Assembly: GCA_037419475.1 (NCBI GenBank)
Contig: JAXYYF010000110.1
Span: 20,194 to 84,193, forward strand
DNA length: 64,000 nt
Origin: Hominicoprocola sp037419475
Lineage (GTDB): Bacteria; Bacillota; Clostridia; Oscillospirales; Oscillospiraceae
Direction of reading: 5' to 3'
A model generated the notes under the pieces. It was not told the origin of the DNA and made no database searches. It was given only the letters and a program-made list of their open reading frames with translations. Shown here piece by piece: positions 60,124 through 64,000 of the stretch; position 1 is the first letter of the stretch, and the number at the start of each line of letters is the position of its first letter. The position numbers were made by a program, and so were the translations under genes.

Positions 60124-62076
60124 TCAGGCAGCCAGCTTCTTCTTGCCGCTGACCTTCACAAAGACATACATGGCGATCGTAACGCCGATACCAATAACAT
60201 CGGAGAGAGTTCCGGGGTGGACCATACACAGGCCGGCCGCGCAGAGGATGGCACGCTCGACCCAGTTGAGCTCACGCGTGAGATAGCCCATGGAACCGGC
60301 GCCGAGGGCGGCGATACCGAACAGAGCGCTCACAGAGGTCTGGATGATCTGGGCGGTCGAACCAATCAGGATCATGCCGGGGTTAAAGATCAGAATGAAC
60401 GGAACAAGGAATGCGCCGATACTCAAGCGGATCGAAATAAATGCTGTCTTAACCCAGTTTGAATCCGCCATAGCGGAGGCAACGAAGACCGTGCCGCAGA
60501 CCGGGGGAGTCAGACCGGCGAAGATTGCGTAATAGAATACGAAGAAGTGTGCAGCCAGAGGCTCGACGCCAATCTGGATCATAGCAGGGGCGATAACGGA
60601 ACCGGCGAGAATGTAGGCCGCGACCGTGGGCATGCCCATGCCGAGGATCATCGTGGCGACCAGAGCGCAGATGCCGGCCAGCAGCATGCTGTCGCCGCCG
60701 AGGGTGACGATGATCTTGGTGAACTTAACGCCGATACCGGAGACGGAGATCATGGCAATCAGGATCTGAGAGCAGGCAATCAGGGAAATGACGCTGAGCA
60801 TATCCTTGGTGGCGGTGGCAAGACCGTTGATGAGGGTCATGAAGCAGCCCTTGAGATTCTTCAGGTTGAAGAGAACATAGAGAACGACCGCAACAACAAT
60901 GGAGTAGGCTGCGCAGTAAACGGCGGTGAAGCCCATGAAGAACAGGACGATCAGGGTGCCGATGGGAAGGAACACGGGCAGGCACTTTTTGAGAGCCAGA
61001 ACTTCCTTTGCGGAGGGCAGCTCCTCACGGGGAATACCTTTGTAGTGGTAACGCTTGGCATAGCAGTCAATGCCCCAGATGACGCCGAAGTAGAACAGCA
61101 GGGAGGGAATGATCGCGGCAAGGGCAATCTCCTTATAGGTCATGGCAAGCATATCGGCCATGATGAACGCGCCCGCGCCCATGATAGGAGGCATGATCTG
61201 GCCACCGGAGGAGGCTGCCGCTTCGGAAGCGCCGGCGAACTCATTGCTGTAGCCCATGCGCTTCATCATCGGGATGGTGAAGGCACCGGTCGTCGCCACG
61301 TTTGCGGCGGAGCTGCCGGAGATCATACCGAACAGGCCGCTGGCCACGGAGGCCATCTTGGCCGCGCCGCCGGCGAAGTTACCGGCAACCAGACTGGCAA
61401 GGTTGATGAAGGTCTCACCGCCGCCGGTGGCGAAGAGGATGCCGCCGAAGATGACGAAGGTGGCAATGATCGTGGCGGAGATACCGGTCACGCTGCCGAA
61501 GATGCCGCGGTCGGTGAAGCAGACGATCTCGATCAGACGGTTGAACTTAAAACCGGCGTGACCGAAGCTGCCGGGGATGTACTTGCCGAGAAGGCAATAG
61601 GCGAGGCCGATGATGCTCAGGATGGGGACGGCGATACCGATGGTGCGGCGGGCCGCTTCCATAATGCAGAGCATGAACAGAATGCCCAGAACGACAAGCG
61701 TGGAATTCATGCTGAAGCTGGGCATGAGCAGTTTCTTGCCCATGTAGATGAAGTATACCAGCATGACGCCGAGGACGGCGATCATCGCGACATCGATGAT
61801 CTTATCCAGCTTTTTGGTTTTCTTCTTGGAAATGTCGATCAGGCACCAGATGATGATGCCGCCGCAGACATGAACACTGCGCTGGACAGTGCTTGTGAAC
61901 GGGCCGGCAAATGCGGTATAGAGGAAAAAGCAGGCGTAGAGGATCGAAATGAACCAGATAGCCTTTTCCAGCGGCGTTTTCTTTATCGGAGCTGCGGAAG
62001 AGGATGAAGCGGCTGCAGTAGCTTCTTCGATCGCTTCAAGCTCTTCTTTTGATAGCTTCTTGTTGACGTCAGACAT
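60124..62076 (-). CDS. TAXI-type TRAP transporter, fused DctQM-like permease
   Basis: A 650-residue membrane protein in which the small (4-TM) and large (12-TM) TRAP subunits are fused, as is typical of TAXI systems. After an Ala/Ser-rich cytoplasmic N-terminus come membrane segments throughout. The family motifs FGMISGSSAANVATTGAFTI and ASSGGQIMPPIMGAGAFIMA lie in the M-like part, with GLTPPVCGTVF in the repeat. It works with the binding protein encoded upstream. The two are separated by 121 bases and a perfect hairpin. Confidence 0.93.
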   Translation of the reverse strand: MSDVNKKLSKEELEAIEEATAAASSSSAAPIKKTPLEKAIWFISILYACFFLYTAFAGPFTSTVQRSVHVCGGIIIWCLIDISKKKTKKLDKIIDVAMIAVLGVMLVYFIYMGKKLLMPSFSMNSTLVVLGILFMLCIMEAARRTIGIAVPILSIIGLAYCLLGKYIPGSFGHAGFKFNRLIEIVCFTDRGIFGSVTGISATIIATFVIFGGILFATGGGETFINLASLVAGNFAGGAAKMASVASGLFGMISGSSAANVATTGAFTIPMMKRMGYSNEFAGASEAAASSGGQIMPPIMGAGAFIMADMLAMTYKEIALAAIIPSLLFYFGVIWGIDCYAKRYHYKGIPREELPSAKEVLALKKCLPVFLPIGTLIVLFFMGFTAVYCAAYSIVVAVVLYVLFNLKNLKGCFMTLINGLATATKDMLSVISLIACSQILIAMISVSGIGVKFTKIIVTLGGDSMLLAGICALVATMILGMGMPTVAAYILAGSVIAPAMIQIGVEPLAAHFFVFYYAIFAGLTPPVCGTVFVASAMADSNWVKTAFISIRLSIGAFLVPFILIFNPGMILIGSTAQIIQTSVSALFGIAALGAGSMGYLTRELNWVERAILCAAGLCMVHPGTLSDVIGIGVTIAMYVFVKVSGKKKLAA

Positions 62077-62110
62077 ATTCGCTCTCCTTCAATACGATGA
62101 TTTATCTATG

Positions 62111-62154
62111 ATTCCCCTATATTTCCGCCCCTAAAGGCTGAAATATAGGGGAAT
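62111..62154 (-). other. Perfect hairpin between the TAXI binding protein and permease genes
   Basis: 15-bp stem, ATTCCCCTATATTTC (62111-62125) with GAAATATAGGGGAAT (62140-62154), 14-base loop, no U tract on either strand. Likely an mRNA-stabilising or partial-termination element giving more binding protein than permease. Confidence 0.75.
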
Positions 62155-62197
62155 TCGTAGGCTGGGACTATTTTCTTAATGCGGGGTTAACACAGAC

Positions 62198-63223
62198 TTA
62201 AGCCTGAGGGATACGGGCGGGATCGACAGTCAGGCCCTTCTCCTGCATGTACTTGATAACACCGGGATGGATGAGAGAGGGGACAGCGGTCTCAGCAGTC
62301 AGAGCAATGGGATCGTCCGCGATGCCGGGGTAGGTGGCGCGAATATCGTCGAGGTGCTCGTCAAAGGCCTTGACGATGCGGTAGACAACATCCTCGGGGA
62401 TGTCCTTGGAAACGCTGAAGCCGAAGTTCGCGCAGTAGGTGTTGAAGTCGTGATCCAGACCGAACAGGTCGCCGCTGACATTGCCGAAGGTGTAGTACGG
62501 ATACTTGGCATTGACCGTGGCAGCCTCTTCATCGGAGAAGCTCAGGACGTCGATGTCGATGGAAGCCATGACGTTGGCGATGGTGGTTTCGGTGGACAGG
62601 GTCGTACCGGATTTGACGAAGCCGACGATTTGACGGTTGCAGATGGCGTCAACAGCGTCCGCGGTGCTGGCGGGGAACCAGTTGGGCTCGATGTCCAGAG
62701 CGCCGAGAATGTTCATCGTCTCGATCTCAGAGGAGGAACCGGCAAGACCGGCGTTGAACTTCTGGCCGGCGAGCTGGGAGGGAGAGGTGATGCCGCTGTC
62801 CTTGGAGACCACGAAGTAGTAGGCCTGAGGAACGAAGAAGCAAAGGTCATAGCTGTCGGCATAACCGAAGCCCTCATAGGCACCGGTGTCGTTCTGCAGG
62901 CAGTACTGGTTGACCGCGCTGGTCTGGGCGAAAGAAGCCTCGCCGTCACGCATAAGCTTGTAGTCGTCCACGGTGCCGCCGGTCTCCATCAGGGTGACGG
63001 TGACGCCGTCGACATAGGTGTTGATGATGTCGCACAGGGCAACATTCAGGGCGTAGTAACCGGACGAGGCGCTGGTGCCGCCCCAAATCAGGTCATAGGT
63101 CTGGGGCTGATCGGTCGTCGCATCGCCGGTGTTGTCGGTGCTGGGCTCGTCAGCCTTTAGGCCGCAAGCCGCCATGCTGTGAACGAGCAGCATGGCGAGT
63201 GCCAGAGAGAGAAGCTTTTTCAT
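62198..63223 (-). CDS. TAXI-family TRAP transporter solute-binding lipoprotein
   Basis: A 341-residue extracytoplasmic substrate receptor anchored as a lipoprotein (lipobox SMAAC, Cys20). The TAXI pattern is present: GGTSASSGYYALNVALCDII near residue 48, METGGTVDDYKLMRDGEASF near 80, and GSSSEIETMNIL near 165. The TAXI ligand is often glutamate, a dicarboxylate or an organic acid; it is unknown here. First gene of the transport operon, with a LysR-type box at its promoter. Confidence 0.93.
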   Translation of the reverse strand: MKKLLSLALAMLLVHSMAACGLKADEPSTDNTGDATTDQPQTYDLIWGGTSASSGYYALNVALCDIINTYVDGVTVTLMETGGTVDDYKLMRDGEASFAQTSAVNQYCLQNDTGAYEGFGYADSYDLCFFVPQAYYFVVSKDSGITSPSQLAGQKFNAGLAGSSSEIETMNILGALDIEPNWFPASTADAVDAICNRQIVGFVKSGTTLSTETTIANVMASIDIDVLSFSDEEAATVNAKYPYYTFGNVSGDLFGLDHDFNTYCANFGFSVSKDIPEDVVYRIVKAFDEHLDDIRATYPGIADDPIALTAETAVPSLIHPGVIKYMQEKGLTVDPARIPQA

Positions 63224-63325
63224 TTCTTTTTCCTCCGTTTTTTATTTAGAAATTGTCTCTTCGACAGATTTCACAAGATTTGGTGCAGTGCATCTGATGA
63301 AAAATGCACAACGATCTATGGTGTT

Positions 63326-63355
63326 ATTGTATCGGTTATTGCCCAAAGTGTCCAA
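63326..63355 (-). promoter_or_regulatory. Promoter of the TAXI transporter operon
   Basis: On the minus strand TTGGAC (63355-63350) and TACAAT (63331-63326), 18-base spacer. Confidence 0.7.
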
Positions 63356-63375
63356 TATATAATTTGTAAGATATA

Positions 63376-63390
63376 ATAGGGATGTTCTAT
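63376..63390. promoter_or_regulatory. LysR-type operator at the TAXI promoter
   Basis: ATAG-N7-CTAT (ATAGGGATGTTCTAT) ending 20 bases from the -35 hexamer, the same geometry as at the alcohol dehydrogenase promoter. A second, weaker copy (ATAGAGAGATTCGAT, 63396-63410) lies just upstream and matches the dehydrogenase box at 11 of 15 positions. Confidence 0.6.
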
Positions 63391-63422
63391 CAGCTATAGA
63401 GAGATTCGATGTTCCAATAGGC

Positions 63423-64000
63423 TCAGAACAGTAAGCTTGTGACGACTGTTGTCGAGGCGATGCTCAGTATCATCTCGAGTGAGCTGATGACCGCCACCCG
63501 GCTGCCCTTGTAGCCGCAGTGAAGCGCCATGACAGAATTATAGCTTGCCGCGGGGGCAAATACCGTCAGCGCGATTGCCGCGCGGATATCGTAGGCCAGC
63601 GGGAGCAGGAAGTAGACCGTCAGCGCACACAGGAGCGATATGCACAGCCGGGCGAGCACGAGGCCGATATCATGGATGAACTCTCCCTCCGGCAGCTTCA
63701 GATCCATCAGGATGCCGATGCTGAGCATGGCGAGCGTCGAGCTGGCCGAGCCGATGCTGGCGCAGACCGAGACGAGCCCGGACGGCAGACTGATCCGAAA
63801 AAGCGACAGGAGCAGCATGATCACGCACACATCGCACGAAACCGTATGGAGCAGCTTATCGAGCAGGATGCGGGCCGGAGAGCGTTCGCCCTTCTGCCCG
63901 CTGTAAATCAGGCCTGCCACTGCGGGCGAGATCCCGTAGGTGAACAGCGCTGTGCCGGGATAGGTGAAGGCGAACACGCCAGCAAGGGAATAGCTTGAGG
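63423..64000 (-). CDS. AEC-family (auxin efflux carrier) transporter, N-terminus beyond window
   Basis: The last 192 codons of a membrane transporter. It contains the AEC C-terminal half, with five or so membrane segments and the motifs STLAMLSIGILMDL and TVFAPAASYNSVMAL. The frame stays open to the window edge, so the start is outside; an internal GTG at 63977 is not a convincing start. AEC carriers move organic acids or amino-acid-like anions. It is upstream of the TAXI operon on the same strand. Confidence 0.8.
   Translation of the reverse strand, partial: SSYSLAGVFAFTYPGTALFTYGISPAVAGLIYSGQKGERSPARILLDKLLHTVSCDVCVIMLLLSLFRISLPSGLVSVCASIGSASSTLAMLSIGILMDLKLPEGEFIHDIGLVLARLCISLLCALTVYFLLPLAYDIRAAIALTVFAPAASYNSVMALHCGYKGSRVAVISSLEMILSIASTTVVTSLLF

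Overview
The window looks like one contiguous chromosomal stretch from an anaerobic Clostridia bacterium, most likely Oscillospirales. The signs are high-GC coding bias, strong AAGGAGG-type ribosome binding sites, lipoproteins and SLH (surface layer) domains, a monoderm-style type IV pilus operon without a secretin, T-box, cobalamin and cyclic-di-GMP riboswitches, an AsnB, AzlCD and DegV repertoire, and TAXI-type TRAP transport. No rRNA, tRNA, CRISPR array or transposase was seen. Family names were assigned by reading motifs; no database search was run.

Layout. 1-1.5 kb: end of a branched-chain amino acid ABC transporter (livG partial, livF). 1.5-4.7 kb: TauE-type permease and feoAB. 4.7-8.4 kb (minus): htpG followed by a large secreted lipoprotein. 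8.5-12.5 kb (minus): a sulfur operon metQ-metN-metI-mnmA, preceded by a LysR-type operator and a 22-codon leader ORF rich in Met and Cys. 12.5-17.1 kb: XRE regulator divergent from a sodium symporter, a 2-hydroxyacid dehydrogenase, and a LysR regulator resembling streptococcal MtaR/MetR. 17.2-31.9 kb: a type IV pilus operon (pilB, C, A, D, M, N, O, a 2143-residue giant prepilin and three minor pilins). It is controlled by a cyclic-di-GMP-I riboswitch, and its motor ATPase also carries a cyclic-di-GMP-binding MshEN domain. 31.9-33.7 kb: a frameshifted response regulator and a MATE exporter. 33.9-37.9 kb (minus): small membrane protein, lactate-permease family carrier, HicDH/LDH-type dehydrogenase and ilvE, a likely route from branched-chain amino acids to 2-hydroxy acids. 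38-41.2 kb: an Asn T-box with asnB, then azlCD. 41.3-43.2 kb: a solute-binding protein remnant, DegV and a divergent DUF1836 regulator. 43.2-51.6 kb: a cobalamin-riboswitch operon described below. 51.7-53.4 kb: SGNH hydrolase and lipoate ligase. 53.4-64 kb: iron-dependent alcohol dehydrogenase, split transketolase, HMG-CoA-lyase-like enzyme, LysR regulator, 3-hydroxyisobutyrate-dehydrogenase-like enzyme, TAXI TRAP transporter and an AEC transporter fragment.

The strongest candidate for an under-described system is the cobalamin-riboswitch operon. A 1365-residue SLH-anchored surface protein carries alpha/alpha-toroid and DUF4430 domains, the two folds of human intrinsic factor and transcobalamin. 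It is followed by a DUF4430 lipoprotein, an EcfT subunit, and one polypeptide that fuses both ECF ATPases to a CbrT-like S component. Together they read as a complete B12 capture, hand-over and import pathway.

Other leads are the two-level cyclic-di-GMP control of the pili, the giant prepilin, the Met/Cys-rich leader peptide on the methionine operon, and a common promoter design (ATAG-N7-CTAT box about 20 nt upstream of a TTGGA(C/T)-N18-TA(C/T)AA(T/C) core) at three operons.
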